DNA of 64,000 bases from Chiua virens (taxonomy: Eukaryota; Basidiomycota; Agaricomycetes; Boletales; Boletaceae): NCBI GenBank assembly GCA_019787685.1, contig JAHNUO010000004.1:1488001-1552000 (forward strand). The letters run 5' to 3'. A program made the translations under genes and the position numbers. Below the pieces are notes generated by a model. The model was not told the DNA's origin, did not search any database, and saw only the letters and a list, made by a program, of their open reading frames with translations. Shown in pieces: positions 1 through 12,937 of the stretch. How positions within the stretch are numbered: the first letter of the stretch is position 1; every line of letters begins with the position of its first letter.

Positions 1-3000
1 CTGGCACCCTAAAACAGGTGGTTCATTACGGAGTTCAATTCTAATTCTTGCTGCTTACCACTTCTGACTTTTTATAACCACAAGGCTTCAAGCCATTGGG
101 TCTCTACGGTAGCGATGATACTGGGGGGGACTGGAACCATGTTATGAAACAAACGATAGTGAAATGTTGATGACATACTAGGACACTTCGCATCGTAACT
201 CCATATCACATGTTGGTACGATGCGAATCGCTCCAGGTCTTCGTCTGGCTCTTCAAGTGCCGTCCCAATAAGCCGCTGGAATAGTTGAGAAACCACCTGC
301 ACGCCACTATATTACCTATCTGTCGGATTCAATATTGTCGACTAGTGGACTCACATCTTTGTTTCCTGTATGAAGCTGACACAAAACCTGTAACTCGACC
401 AGAAGAGAAACGGGGTTACAGGTCTTGCGATGACACGTATTCTCCCTAGGAATATGGGACATCCACTGCAACAGAGAATGAGGTCATTCAATGAACAATG
501 CGAATACTTTCTTACGTCTTTGACTCGGCCGGATATACGCTCCAATCGTCCGGTCATATTTGACCCCAAGTGCACTGGCAAAGTCGCCACTGCAAGGGTT
601 TCTAACCGCTCTCGGCTCGACGCTAGGACAAGCAAGTCAGGGTACAGATGTGACACTTTAGAAGACCCTATCATACCTAGTTCTAGAGGCGAACATGCCA
701 ACAATTTGATTTCTACCGACGTGATCTCCGCAGGTCTGACTACACGTAATTGCGACCACATTTCTACCAATCCAAGACCAGACGACGGAGAGATTGCGTT
801 CTCGAGAGTAGCAGACAAATGGGATAGACGTCGGAATACAGGTGGATGACTGTCAAGCGCCTTGGAGATGAGTTTCGATAGAACTTGAACACATGAGTAG
901 TCGAAATCTTTTTGAGCCAAGACCTGACGAAGTTTGCCCGAAATGTTCAGAAGGTTCGCGGATGTAGTGTAATTCTGCAGCAAAGATCGTAAGATGGCTG
1001 AGATATTGAAACTAAGATACTTACGGATTGTGGGCCAAGTGAACCCGAGAGCACCCCTTCAAGTATCGTTTGAGCAACTATCTGTACTTCCGCCAGTGTC
1101 GACTGCAATGCCTCCATCAGATCCGGAGCGCACTTAGCCAACGCACTGTTGGGCGAGCCACTTGACTGAACTCGCCTAGCTTCACCACTCTTCTCAAACA
1201 GGATGGCAGCGAAAAGATGCAGAATTTCAAGTTTCAACGCATGGCGCGAGGAGTACTCTGCCCGTTCTGTACAGCAGGGACACGGTGGATAAACCATGAA
1301 ATCGTCCATCGGCTATATATTAAGCAAATTAAGTATACGGATGAAGAAGAGTGGAAGCAACTCTGTGAACACTTACCAATGCATCATCGAGTAGATGTGG
1401 AGTGATGTGGGATATTTTTTTCATCCTCGAAGAAATCTTTTGAGACGTGGCAATGAAGACTGGATCACCGAGTACCGAGCGCAGAAGTCCGTCAGGGAAC
1501 GATACTTCCAGATAACGCTTGAAGATCCGATGCAGATGCGGAGGGAATGACCTGACAGCAAAGCAGACGAGGGCACGAGATATTCGGTGATCGGAAGTAT
1601 CCACCATTGTGGGTACATGAACAACCAGGGAAGACAAAATTGAGTCGTGGTCGATACTAACGGCTGACATATGCAGGGATAGGTCATGCGAAGGCACTGA
1701 GAGGATCCCTCGGCGTGCTTGTTCGTGGGATGCATAACAAGCAGTCGTCGGCATTGAGCCAACGGGGAGGCGACAGTATGCAAGCATACGGGAAAGGTCC
1801 TCTTCAGTAAAGAAGTCAACAAAGAAACCTCCACGCTGCGATTGCGCATTGCTCTCGACAATTCACCGTATTGAGGGTCTACCGTCATAAGCAGACGGAA
1901 GTTCGGATGCGGTGTCAATACCTGTACCTCGCCATCGACGAAGCCCCGTTCAGTTAATACCAAGCTTCCGTTCGGTTCACAGAGGGAGTTGAGTCGATCG
2001 AGGACGGAAGGATTGCACATGTTTGCCCCATCGAGAACGAGCCAATGACCATTCTTCATCGCCTGTATAAGTGGTCCGTCGATCCACTCGAAACGACCCC
2101 TCGTTGACCTCACTTGGGCTAGATCACGCATTCTGGAATCCAAATCACGTCGAGCTGAATCAAGAGAGGGGTCGTCAACGTCAGCGGTTGATAGCTCTGC
2201 CAAAAGCCCAGCGACAGCTTGTAAAATGGACGCGGGTGTTCTTTGACAAGATACCAACTCGTGTTGTACGACCGCTCGGTACTGGTGTCTCAGAGTAATT
2301 CCGCAAGGGGAGCGCGCAAACGTCTCTGCGAGCTTGAGTGCTTCCTCTGCGACTGCTATGATACACCCGAAGTGGTCGACTTGTTCGAAACCACCCAAGA
2401 TATCGGTCGTGTCAGTTGCCTTGGAGACGTGAACTTCATCAAGGTAGTTGCCCGAAAGATTAGCAAGAGTTCTGATCAGGTTGGTCTTGCCACTGTCGCG
2501 CGAGCCAGTCACGACAACCAACCAGGATCGAGAGAGACATGCGCCAATTGCTTCAACCGCTGTGAGGTGTACCTGTAGGATGTCGGGCGTTCTGTGAGGA
2601 AGGGTAACGTTGTGCCTTGCGGTGCCGTAGTAACCAATTTGTAGATGTGAACTTGAGATGACAGGGTAAGGGGTGGGGATACTGGGCGGATCTGGCATGG
2701 AGAAAACCTCGTCGAATATGGTTTGGGCGCGCGCGCGGTCCTGCAAGTTTCTGAACCTGCTCAAGTAGACAATACGGATTAAGTGTCGGGGATGGTTAAT
2801 TGTGCCTGATGCCCGTAGAAGCTCGCCCCATCGGATAATATCACGGAGGTTGAATTCCCAAGGGCTCCCTTCCCGGCCAAAGATCCGTTTGTGGACGACT
2901 TGATCGTTCAGGCAAGAGTTGAATGAAATCATGCCGCGGAGAATACGTTCATCGCACTCCTCGTATTGCTTCCGGCAAACCACCAGCATATCATCGGGTG

Positions 3001-6000
3001 TAAGCTCCTCCACGTGCACCTTCGTGAAGCGATCAAGGAAAGATTTCGGGAGACCCTTCCTGCCACCACCTTGGTGCAATGGATTTTGAGCAGCAAATAC
3101 TCGAAACAAAGGATGTCGAGTGAAGCTACGTCCCAGCTCAGGTATGTAAACCGTGCCTCGATGATCCAGGATTGCATTCAAGCCTTCAAGGACCGCTTGA
3201 GGGGCAAGATTCATCTCATCGAGAAGAACCCAGTGTCCCTGTAGCAAGGCTTGTAGAAACTCTGCATCCTTCCAGGCGAACTCTCCTGGAGCACCGTTCT
3301 CTAGAGGCAGGTCGGACCCGAACAAGTCTATTAGATCGGTCTGGTCTGAAAGATTGATACGACACAAGTGGTAACCGGCAGTCTTTGCCAAGGCGGTGAT
3401 GAGCGAAGTTTTCCCAACCCCAGGGCTCCCCTCTAAAAGGATGGGTTTGCGAGTTTGGCATGCCCTGACCACTCGAAGTGCATTCTCGTAAGCAGTTGGC
3501 GCTTGAAGATTGAAGCTGTGCGCTGTTGCGTTTTCGGGTCCCTTGAGAAGTGCGAAGGGGCCAATTTGAACGAAGGTGGATGGATCATGATGGTAAACAA
3601 CTGCATCACCAGCGTCAAGCGAAACAAGCTGGCCCAAGATACGAATGGCCTCGTCCTTGATTTGTTGCAAGGCCTCCATCGAGTACGTCGCCGTCTGTGG
3701 TAATGAACCTAGTCCGTCGAGAAAGGTCATGCGGGCTCCATGATGCTAGATTCAAAAATGAAAACCCGAAACAGCGGAAAACCATATCTACTCACAAATA
3801 TCTGGCTTATAGGTAGTGTATCTTCGTTTCCAGAAGTAAAAACTGCATTGGAGAATGCAACCCAAGCCTAGGAAGGCATGAGAAAGGGATACGCCGAGAT
3901 TCCCTCAAGTACTCACTAGCATGTCGCGTAGCGTGCAGATAGAATGGTCACCAACTCTTTCACGTAGCCAATTGGTAAACCGCAAAAGTGGCGTGGTGAA
4001 GGCTTTCAAGGCATCGTGGGCCCAAGAACTCTCAACGATCATCTCAAGGTCAGATGGGTCGTCAACCAGGGGCACCCAAATCTCCGTGAACCGATTCCGA
4101 AGGGCAGGTGATAGTTCCTTTTTTCCGTAATCCCCACCGGGGTTCATTGTCGCTAGAAGCTTGAAAGAGTCGGCAGCGCGCACTGCAGGATATTCTCCGC
4201 CCGTACCCCCCCGCTCAGCAAGTACGATGGTCCGATCAGGCTCCAAGACGCTGTTAAGCCTCTCAAGAACTGAGTCATCGGCCAACGATATCTCATCGAG
4301 TAGGAAGACATCACCAGCCCGCATGGATCGGATAAGAGGACCATCATGCCATTCAAACAGAGCCTCGGACTTGAGTAAATTCTTTTGACATTCGCAGAGG
4401 GCGTCTTCCAACGAGGATTCGAGATCCGTCTTCAAGAGTGCGGAGATTTGGTCAAGTATTCCTCGGGTATCCGTGGCCACATTGACGATACCAGCACGAG
4501 CGAGGAGAGACAATGCGTCACGACAGACATCGGAAGTCGTTCCGTGTTTGCGCACTGGTCGCAGGCCACCAATCAGATCTGCCGTTTCCGTATTTTGATG
4601 ACAGCTGAGTGTGTGCAGACTCTTGAACACGGCCTCCGCGTAAACCTGGCAAACGGATGTCTTGCCGGAACCAGTCTCTCCTACCAATAAAACTGGCTCG
4701 TTGAACCTCAAGGCTCGAGAAACCAGAACGAATAGCCGTCGCATAGCTCGAGTCCAGACAACCTGCGGAGAAGATGGAACAGAGCACCCAATGTATGCCT
4801 CGACTTCAGAGCCATGTAGATCATATAACGATTTCTCCTCGATTCTAACTTTCATAACTGTCTCGATGACTTCCTTGACCACAAGCTTGTCTTCGACTCG
4901 CCGAGCTCGCTCTGCAAGAAGCATATAACCATTTTCCGCAAGTTCCTGGTAACCTACGGCGTCTCTCCCGGCCCACCTGAACAGATCTCGCAAGGTAGCA
5001 AAGCCTTGTTTACTTTCGAAGACACGCCCAGTCTGACGGCGTTTCTGCAGCTCCTGGAAAACGCTGACAATCTTCTGTCCATAGGAGGGAGCAATTCGAC
5101 ATCGCTGGCACAAGATGGATTCCAGCTCCGTATGCGGTACATCTTGAAAGTGAACTTCGAGGAAACGGTTGCGGAAGGCACGCGACAAAACCTTGCGACC
5201 TGCATACAAGCCCGGAGGATTCTGGGTGGCGAAAAGCATAAAGTGGGAGTGAGGCCGAACGACTTCATGAGTTTCCGGAATGACCAATTCGCGATTGTCA
5301 TCCAGAAGTCGATTCAAGGCTTCAAGGACGTCTGTTGGTGCGAGGTTCAACTCATCCAGCACGATCCAATGACCGTGTCTGAGGGCATGAACAAGCAAAC
5401 CGTCCTTGAACACCAGCTTGCCGGTGGACGGATCAGAAACATAAGACCCAATATACTCTTGAATGTCGGTATGCTCATGATTATTGATACGGATGAATTG
5501 ATGTCCGGTTCGGCGAGCAAGATATTCCACCGCGCTGGTTTTGCCACTGGACGTTGGGCCTTCAATAAGCACCGGAAAACGGCGAGTGAGGACGATTCGG
5601 GTGAGATCAATCAGCTTCTTCTCTACCGAAAGAGTCATAATGTAGTCCTCAACTACATCAACGTGAAGTGGGCCTTTCTGCAGGTAAAATGGACCAAACT
5701 TGACAAACTCCTCGGCACAGCCAGAAACTGGATGAGAGGGCTCCTTCGCCAGTAATGATTTTGGATTACGGAGTCCAGAAAGGATGTGCTTGTGTGCAAG
5801 AGTGCCCGCAAGATCTGCACTCGGTCCATCAAGCACCATCGTGAAGGCCATTAAGCAACCTTCCCACAATGCTCGTCGCAGGCCATACACGGGAGTGATG
5901 TCGGCCGCAAACGTAAGAGCACGGGCCAGCGTCCGCATGCTGTAGTGAGGACGATAATTTGATCCGTCGGCCAACTGACGATCCTCTGCTAATCGCTTGA

Positions 6001-9000
6001 GAGCGGTATAGAAGTCGGCGACGTTCATGATCGCAGCTTTATCTCCGACGGCGCAATGGCCGATATATTGGTGAATGATGGTAAGGAGAGTTTCCCGGTC
6101 AGCGTCTGGTGAAGGAACGTCAATCTCAGTGAACCGTACTCTGATGTTGGGTGGGAGGTCTTTTTTCCCGACGTCTGTCGCGGGGTTCATACAGGCGAAG
6201 AGGCGGAAGTCAGGATGGCGGTGGACGACCTCCAAGGAGCCTTTCTCAGTCAAAGCAATGGATGCAGTTGGGCCACTAAGAAGCCCAGTGATGCATTCAA
6301 GTGTTTCGGGACTTGCCAGGTTAATTTCGTCGAGGAGGATCCTAATGAAGAGTCAGATGCAAGCTTAGTGGATATTCATCAAACGAACCAATCACCAGAG
6401 CGGAGAGCCTTGACGAGAGGACCCTCCACAAAGTCGAAGGCAAATCGGCCCTGTCCTTGAGCGTGTTGTATGTCGAACTCGTCAACGTCGCGTTGGAACT
6501 TGCCCCAAGCCCCCTCAGACTGTCTAAGCCACGCTTGATCGAGTCTGCGTCGTTTCCTCGGCCCGTCCGCTTCTGTGGGGGTTGGAGAAGATGCCCTGGG
6601 AAAGGATTACCAGACGCCAATACCATTTGACGAGGCACTCACTGTGGGTCTTCACTGAACTTTGAATCGATCCGTTCCTTGGCAAGCCGCACCGACTCTC
6701 TCCACAAAACCACTGCTCTTCTCCATTTGCCTTCCTGGACCGCTTTCCTAACAGATTCCTCGAACTTGATATTCTTCTTGCGACTAAAGGTATTTCCAAA
6801 AAGTTCCAGAAACGTTGCATGAAGCTCCGAGGCGGGAATACGGGCATCAACAGGTTTAAACCCACCAAGTAGGTCTGAAGACTCCGTCTGATGAGACAGA
6901 TTGAGCGAAATGAGGGGGCGGCGGAGTAAAGAGGCAAAGTGGGTGATAGCACTGGTCTTTCCAGTACCAGTCTCACCGGTTAAGAGTATAGGTTCGCAAT
7001 GGGATATGGCGGTGGCAATTCGCGAGAGAAGGCGCACTGCAGATTTGTGCATGGCGAAGGGACGGGTGGACACAATGAGAAACTTCGGCTTCGGAGGTCG
7101 AGCTGGGAGACGCACTCGGCCAACACTTACAGCAACGACATCACCGTTTCCATCTTTCTCTTCCTCGAACGCGGGAACTCGTCCACCGAGTGCCCACTGA
7201 CGACGTTCAGTGTCTAGTCCAATATGTTCAGCAGCAAAAGCAGCGATGCGATCAGAGTGGACTCGAGCTGGGGCTGTAAGGGCCCCCGCACCAAAGAATA
7301 CGTCCCTAGCTTCAAGGAAGAGTTCCTCTCGAAAAGTGAGATTCGAAAAAAGTGCAGCTAGAGGAATGTCTTGACTGGAGGTTTCCACGTTCATGGAACT
7401 GTGGGACATCGGCATGAGCACCTCCACCCGACGGCAGTATTTTTCAAGTTCTCTCAAGCCAACAGATCTTGTCGAGGCCGTCGTCCCAAGTCGTTGAATA
7501 CCGGCCCATAATTGTATGATCGCCCGTGAGACTAGTCCTTCCAGCCTAGGGAATCGCGATGCAATAATCATAGTTAATTTCATCCGACGACGGCGCGTTG
7601 ACCACAAGCTCCTGGAACTTGTGCGCCCCGTAGAAGCTCGGGCTCGGAAAACCGCCGCTGGCCGACGGGGATACTGAGCGTGTCGCAAAGACAGCGAAAC
7701 GTTCGGAAGCTTTCACTTGACCCCTGCTAGGAATATCTATGCTTGCGCGAGCGCCAATCCACGTGCCAGGTGCTAATGACTCGACAAGGGGCTTGATAAG
7801 ACCCAGCACCTCCATGCTTGCGCGATCAATATCCTTGAAGACCTAACCACTTTCCTTCTCTCATGGCACGAACGAGCGCGCCATCTTTCCATTCGAAAGT
7901 CCCGAGTTGCGTAGGAGATGAAACGTAGGATCCGAGGAGTGAACGAGGGTCAAGTGATGTGTCGGCAAGATGAATGGTGACAATCTGGTCTCTTGCCTCA
8001 GGATGTAGCATTGAAGCAAGATGTGAGAGGAAAAGTGACTTTCCAGATGACGGGGGAGAAGTGATGAGAGTAGGTAAGCGAAGCGAAGTGAGAATCACAA
8101 GCTGTCGCAAGGCTTTGATTGCTGAAGATGTCATCACAACTTCTGTGGCAGGAGGAGGCATGGGGGATGATTTGAACATGAGCACGCCATGTATGTTAGC
8201 AGTCCAGTGGCTGGTATGGTGAAGTTAAAACGGTTGCGCAGGATCCAAGACGGAAACCTTACGATAGATCATCATTGGTTAGGGATTGAGCTTTGTCACC
8301 ATAGAAATTGGAGGTGGAAGAGATAGAATCGTGGGCTCGATGAATTCGTTCAAGTTCAAGCACGGGCATCAACCATCCATCGATGGTGACTCCACTCCCA
8401 TCAATATTCTGCCCGTAAGAGATTACACACTCGGCCACCCCGGGCTCGCCGAGAACTCGTGCTTCTAATCGGACGCGCTCCACTTCTGCCATGCCGGTAT
8501 GCAGTGAATGACATCGTATTGCCAAATACTTAACAGCAAGGTCAGGGTGAGGCGCAATGAATAGAGTGGATAAAGGTGATATGGGCCATGACAGGTCGCC
8601 GGGAAGAAGACGGTTGACTCGAAGCAAGCGATAGTAAGCAAGAAGTAGATAATGTAAACGTATCGTGTCGAGCGTGGCAATGGATGGACAGTCTTCGACA
8701 AAACTCAATGGGCCTTGCGAAAAGCAGGGGCGGCGCAAGAAGGCGGACAAAATACTATCGGACAATAAAACACTTGTAAATTAAGAGTTAAAGAGAACTC
8801 ACGGAAAAAGTTCCTGGTGATTTTCGATCAACATACACAGAGCGACAAATCTCTCTTCAAGATCTTCTTGGTCCTCTAGCCATCTTGCACACAGATCAAC
8901 CAGCAAGGGTCGAAAAAGGTCTGATATAGGGACGGTGAGAGAGGGAACTGCTAGCAGTCGCGACAATGTTGACAGCAGAGCTTTTGGTGATGATGCAGAT

Positions 9001-9107
9001 GATATCCTGGTCGAGTGTGAGTTTTGAGGCAAGATGGCGAGTAAAGATCGTGTCTGTTTTGCAAGATCGATATAAAGAGGATCTTCGAGTTCATTTTGAG
9101 GCGACAT
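1..9107 (-). CDS. MDN1: Midasin (MDN1/REA1), N-terminal part, truncated by window edge
   Basis: Giant dynein-like AAA ATPase that strips assembly factors from pre-60S ribosomal particles in the nucleus. The start is the ATG at 9107 (MSPQNELEDP). All six AAA modules are readable, with Walker A motifs in order: SPPSSGKS (~8040), GETGTGKT (~6970), GPTSSGKT (~5550), GETGSGKT (~4670), GSPGVGKT (~3420) and GSRDSGKT (~2500). Walker B/sensor strings such as LDELNLAPTDVLE and ATQNPPGLYAGRK are also present. At least ten introns are inferred, for example 6573-6642, 6342-6388 and a small exon 3796-3867 flanked by two introns. After AAA6 the linker region runs to the left edge, so the C-terminal linker, D/E-rich and MIDAS parts lie outside. 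Two frame breaks (near 7842 and 1825) interrupt conserved segments; see findings. The family assignment is certain, but the exon ends in the first 400 bases are not. Confidence 0.95.
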
Positions 9108-9260
9108 GATGAATCCACCACAACCTTGGGAGCTGGTAAGACAAAAAAAATCTCGGTGTACTATGTGCACGTGACTGCGAAGTTCCTTTTTGAGTTATCT
9201 CAGATATTATCTGTGCTGATCACTCAACTCGACCCATCATTCATCCTTTCATCACGCAGG
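9108..9260. promoter_or_regulatory. Divergent MDN1/RNA1 promoter with a CACGTG E-box
   Basis: Only 153 bases separate the two start codons, so both genes must share this promoter. A palindromic CACGTG sits at 9168-9173 (context GTGCACGTGAC), and an A8 tract follows the MDN1 side. CACGTG is the core site of bHLH factors such as Cbf1. Its use here is inferred. Confidence 0.5.
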
Positions 9261-10507
9261 ATGACCAAAGACTCGAAAATCTTTGACATTAGAGGGCAAA
9301 GTCTCAAAATCAACACCGCAGCTGATGTCGCGCCTCTTATCGAAGGCGTCGAACCTGCATTGATTGAAGAGGTTCATCTGGGGGGCAACACTATTGGTAT
9401 CGAAGCTGCGCAGGAGTTTGCAAATTTTCTAGACAAGACACGGAACCTGAAGGTAAGTCTTTCTTAACCGCACATTCTTTCTAGTCCCTGATCGCGCGAT
9501 AGGTCGCCGACTTTGCGGATATCTTCACCGGCCGTCTCATCTCCGAGATTCCAGATGCACTCAAGGCTCTGTGCGATGCCATTGAACACAAATCAACAAT
9601 CGTTGAAATAGATCTCAGTGATAACGCCTTTGGCGTTCGTTCTGTTGAACCGTTGCGCAATCTTCTCGAGAATAACCGCTTCGAGATCCTCCGTCTCAAT
9701 AACAACGGTCTTGGACCCGAAGCTGGGACCATGATTGCGAACTGGCTGAAGAAGTCAGCAGAGTTGAGTAAGGAGAAGGGTTTAACATCCAACCTGAAGA
9801 CAGTTATCTGTGGTAGGAATAGGCTCGAGAATGGATCTGCGCTTGCGTGGGCCGATGCGTTCGCTGAACATAGTACATTGGTGGAAGTCAGGCTTCCGCA
9901 GAACGCCATCTGGACGGATGGGATACGCGCACTAGCCGAAGGTTTATCCAAGTGCCAAAACCTTCGCTATCTCGATCTTCAGGACAATACATTCATCAAA
10001 GATGGATCAAAGGCAGCTGTTGACGCATGGGCGGTCGCCCTGCCAAAGTTGTCTGTCCTAGAGACACTCGTCTTCTCGGACTGTGTATTAGCGGAGGAAG
10101 ACGACGACGAGGTCCCCCCACCGTTGCAAAAACTTGCAGAGGGATCAAACATGAGTCTGATAACCTTGGTACTCCAGAATAACAACCTCAATACGTCGAC
10201 GTTCAAATTTTTCGCGAACTCATTGGCCTCCTTACCAAAGTTGAGAAGACTAGAGTTGCAATGGAATGATGTTGATGAAGACTCGGAGGGACACGTTGAC
10301 GCGATCCGACAAATCATGAAGATGCGCAGCGGAAAATTGTTTGCATATGAGGAGGAGGAAGAGGAGGAAGAGGCAGAGGAAGAGGCAGAAGAAGAGGTAG
10401 GCGAGGTCGATGACGCAAAAGAACAAATACCACCCGCGGATGCTAAGAGGCTCGAAGAGGAAGTCGACACACTTGCTGAAATCATGAGCAAAGTCACCAT
10501 CAATTGA
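9261..10507 (+). CDS. RNA1: Ran GTPase-activating protein RNA1/RanGAP1
   Basis: Stimulates GTP hydrolysis by Ran in the cytoplasm and so sets the gradient that drives nuclear transport. The protein is about 398 aa, close to the usual ~390 aa of fungal Rna1. It consists of leucine-rich repeats of the RanGAP type (ADIFTGRLISEIPDALKAL, LRLNNNGLGPEAG, VICGRNRLENGS, YLDLQDNTF, LVLQNNNL, LELQWNDVDED) followed by a very acidic Glu-rich tail (~residues 340-370) and a short coiled C-terminus. One intron (9453-9502, GTAAGT...ATAG) joins LK to VADFAD. The conserved Arg of the catalytic region is visible in CGRNRLENGS. The start at 9261 is the ATG whose frame begins directly with the conserved N-terminal block. 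Confidence 0.95.
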
Positions 10508-10849
10508 CTTTCTCAGCAAGGCAGGTTCAGTCTCCGGTCGTTGGTTACGCTCATCACGAATTTCAGTTTTGTTTCTGGCTATATGGGGTAAAGGACGTGT
10601 TGCTAATCATGTCACAAACGGAAGATTGACGTGTGCGGAGATATTACCTGACTACTACGGACGAGAGGATAATTAGACGTCATCATGAAACCGTGCGGGT
10701 CGTCTTGTTTCAGCATGAAAACTCAAAAATAATAAAACAGATGGATCAATCCGGCTGACCAGAAAGAAAGCCCTGCTGCTTCAGGGCATCAAGACAGAAC
10801 GTTAGGGTGTTGAATACTGAGCAGGATCATTTTGCTTACCAATGATACA
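10508..10849. other. Intergenic, convergent 3' ends
   Basis: This stretch lies between the RNA1 stop and the stop of the minus-strand gene beyond it. It contains AATAATAAAA (~10728), plausible as a poly(A) element. I see no coding signal. Confidence 0.5.
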
Positions 10850-12756
10850 TCAACGACTGCCATTCCCTTTCATAATCTTTCCATCAAACCAGGTTTGAAC
10901 GTTATCCGACAGCAACTTGCTCATGCAGTGAGTACATAGCCAGTCGTCCTTGTCCCAATTCTTGTAGCGTCCAGAACGGACATCAAAGATTTCCTCGATG
11001 AACACGTGGTACGGGATTGACCCAAGCGCCTCGGCGAAAATCACGAGAAATTCGAGCGGGCTTCTCCTGTTGAACAACAAGAAACTCCACAAGCGTGAAG
11101 GGGGAAGGACCAAGACCATGTATTCCCAATCTAAGGGGAGGATCAGGCGCTGTCGACGAACGAACTTCCGAGACGTCATCTTACTGCAACGACTCCATAG
11201 CGAACCTCTTCGGGGCTGTGAATGTGACCGTCGACAATGACTACCTGGGGAAGATAGGTACGTCACTTTCGTTGTCACGAATAGGTTGAGCAAGGACATA
11301 CATTCAATGGTTTCCAAGAAGAGATTGTCAAGTATGAAGCGCTGTCGACTAGCCGACGTCGCTCCCCCACCAGTGATAGATACAATCTCTGCGGAATTGA
11401 ACGCGTGGGTCATTGCACGCCATGTCCCATGCCATTGTAAATCAGCACAACCAAAATTCGGCTGGTTTCCCATGAATGTATCCAGCGTGGCTGCTAGGGC
11501 CATTCCAGACCAGATAATTGTCGTCTCCTTCAATCTTGCGACCTTTGGAAGGAATGCAGCTTACTCGAAATTGCCTTGAGATTTAGTACGTACCTATCGC
11601 TCGTTTGTTCTGCTTGGTGAGTGCCCAATTCGCAACATCCAAGAGGAAGCTGTGCACCTCGTCCACGCCAATGAGTTCCTTTTCTCCCAGGCTCAACAGA
11701 AATGCCATTTGTTTCGCGATTACTGAATCTTTGAACTCCAGGACCTTGCTGCTGCTGTAATCAGGTCTTTCGTATGCCAATCCTGCTGGCCCGTACGCTG
11801 CAGCAAGCAACCAGAACCTATATACTGATTGCTGGAATCTCAGAGACTCGGCAGTTGACATTCGGCTAATTCTAGATCTTGGATCTTTTTCCCTTCAATA
11901 AATGAAAGTCATTACGATGCTGCCCACGGTACGAAATATATTTACCTCCAGCTATAAATATCTTCCAGTGCCTGGATAGTGGCGGCATGGTCTCGCAGTA
12001 GGCGTACTTGCGACGGACTGATCACAAACTCTGCGGAACAGTGCGCGTCCTGATGATCGTATACCAACGCTGAAGCATGGGTACCACCAAGGCGCCTGAC
12101 AACATCCATTGCCTGTGGTAAAGCGGGGCCGAATTGATTGTGCGCTACAGCACCAAGGATGGTGTTTTGCCGGAACCGAAAGACGGAATAGACAAACTTG
12201 CAAGACACAACAAAACCCCATAGACTTTGAAAATTGTGCAGGGTTGTCAGGAGACAGTCTGTGGAATCAACATCGAGCGGGAAGAAAGGCCCATGATTTG
12301 ACATGATGCCAGGTGGTAGGAAGTATAACGTAGAAACGCCCAGTACGTACCGTCAATCAGTACCGAGGTCCTTTTATCATCAAAACATGACAAGTGTCGC
12401 TTATCAAATGCCCTGTGCATGGCGAGAGACCGGATCCATACGGAGACGACCCGGATGTCCGTGTAGTGCCATGGGGACGATCAAGTGCAGCTCGGAACCC
12501 GAAAGGACCCGACTTGCCCAGCTGATCCGTCCACCTTGACCCACCGGGAAAGGAGGTTTCACCCAACTAGCGACCACACTCCACTGGATAGCGCAGTCCG
12601 ACTGGAGTCCTTCGCACACTGACTATGAAGGTCCCTGGTTCCCCCCACCATCATGCTGATACGCCGAGCCCACTCGATTACCGGAATGTAAACCATGTAA
12701 TGCGTCTGAATCTCATCAAATAAGCTGTCAGTGCTGCCTACTCCGCGGAGTCGCAT
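10850..12756 (-). CDS. Hypothetical multi-exon protein, probably restricted to Agaricomycetes
   Basis: No function recognised. Exons can be chained on the minus strand: TTFDMRLRGVGSTDSLFDE (start ATG ~12756), then after an intron ending CTCCAG the block SDCAIQWSVVASWVKPPF, then SRVLSGSELHLIVPM and AFDKRHLSCFDDKRTSVLID. Further exons carry NTILGAVAHNQFGPALPQA, FWLLAAAYGPAGLAYE, SLGEKELIGVDEVHSFLLD, NQPNFGCADLQWHGTWRAM and the C-terminus with a W-L-C-x2-C motif (DDWLCTHCMSKLLSDN). The reading frame slips at GGG 12411-12413 between SRHAQ and AFDKRH. One intron near 11550-11585 could not be resolved cleanly. It could be a real lineage-specific gene with a sequence error, or an early pseudogene. 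Confidence 0.55.
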
Positions 12757-12937
12757 ATCAAACGTGGTCTGCACATATCTCCGGCGCGAAAAAATCAACG
12801 TTTGGCCATTTGCGGATGGATACGCGTACAAGGCCAACCAGCCCGCAAAGTACAGACCTTATACCTGATCGTGGCCACACGGTCTCCTACGCGTCTCGGC
12901 AGGCTTGACAAAAACAGTAGGCGGAGAATAAGCGGCA

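Noticed and set aside
430..849. 139-codon plus-strand frame
   Set aside because: Antisense to midasin linker exons; composition is that of a shadow frame.
5006..5755. 249-codon open frame on the plus strand
   Set aside because: It is antisense to the AAA3-AAA4 part of midasin, whose minus-strand motifs are unambiguous. No family features.
9979..10503. 174-codon minus-strand frame
   Set aside because: Antisense to RNA1; its Ser runs are the complement of the Glu-rich tail.
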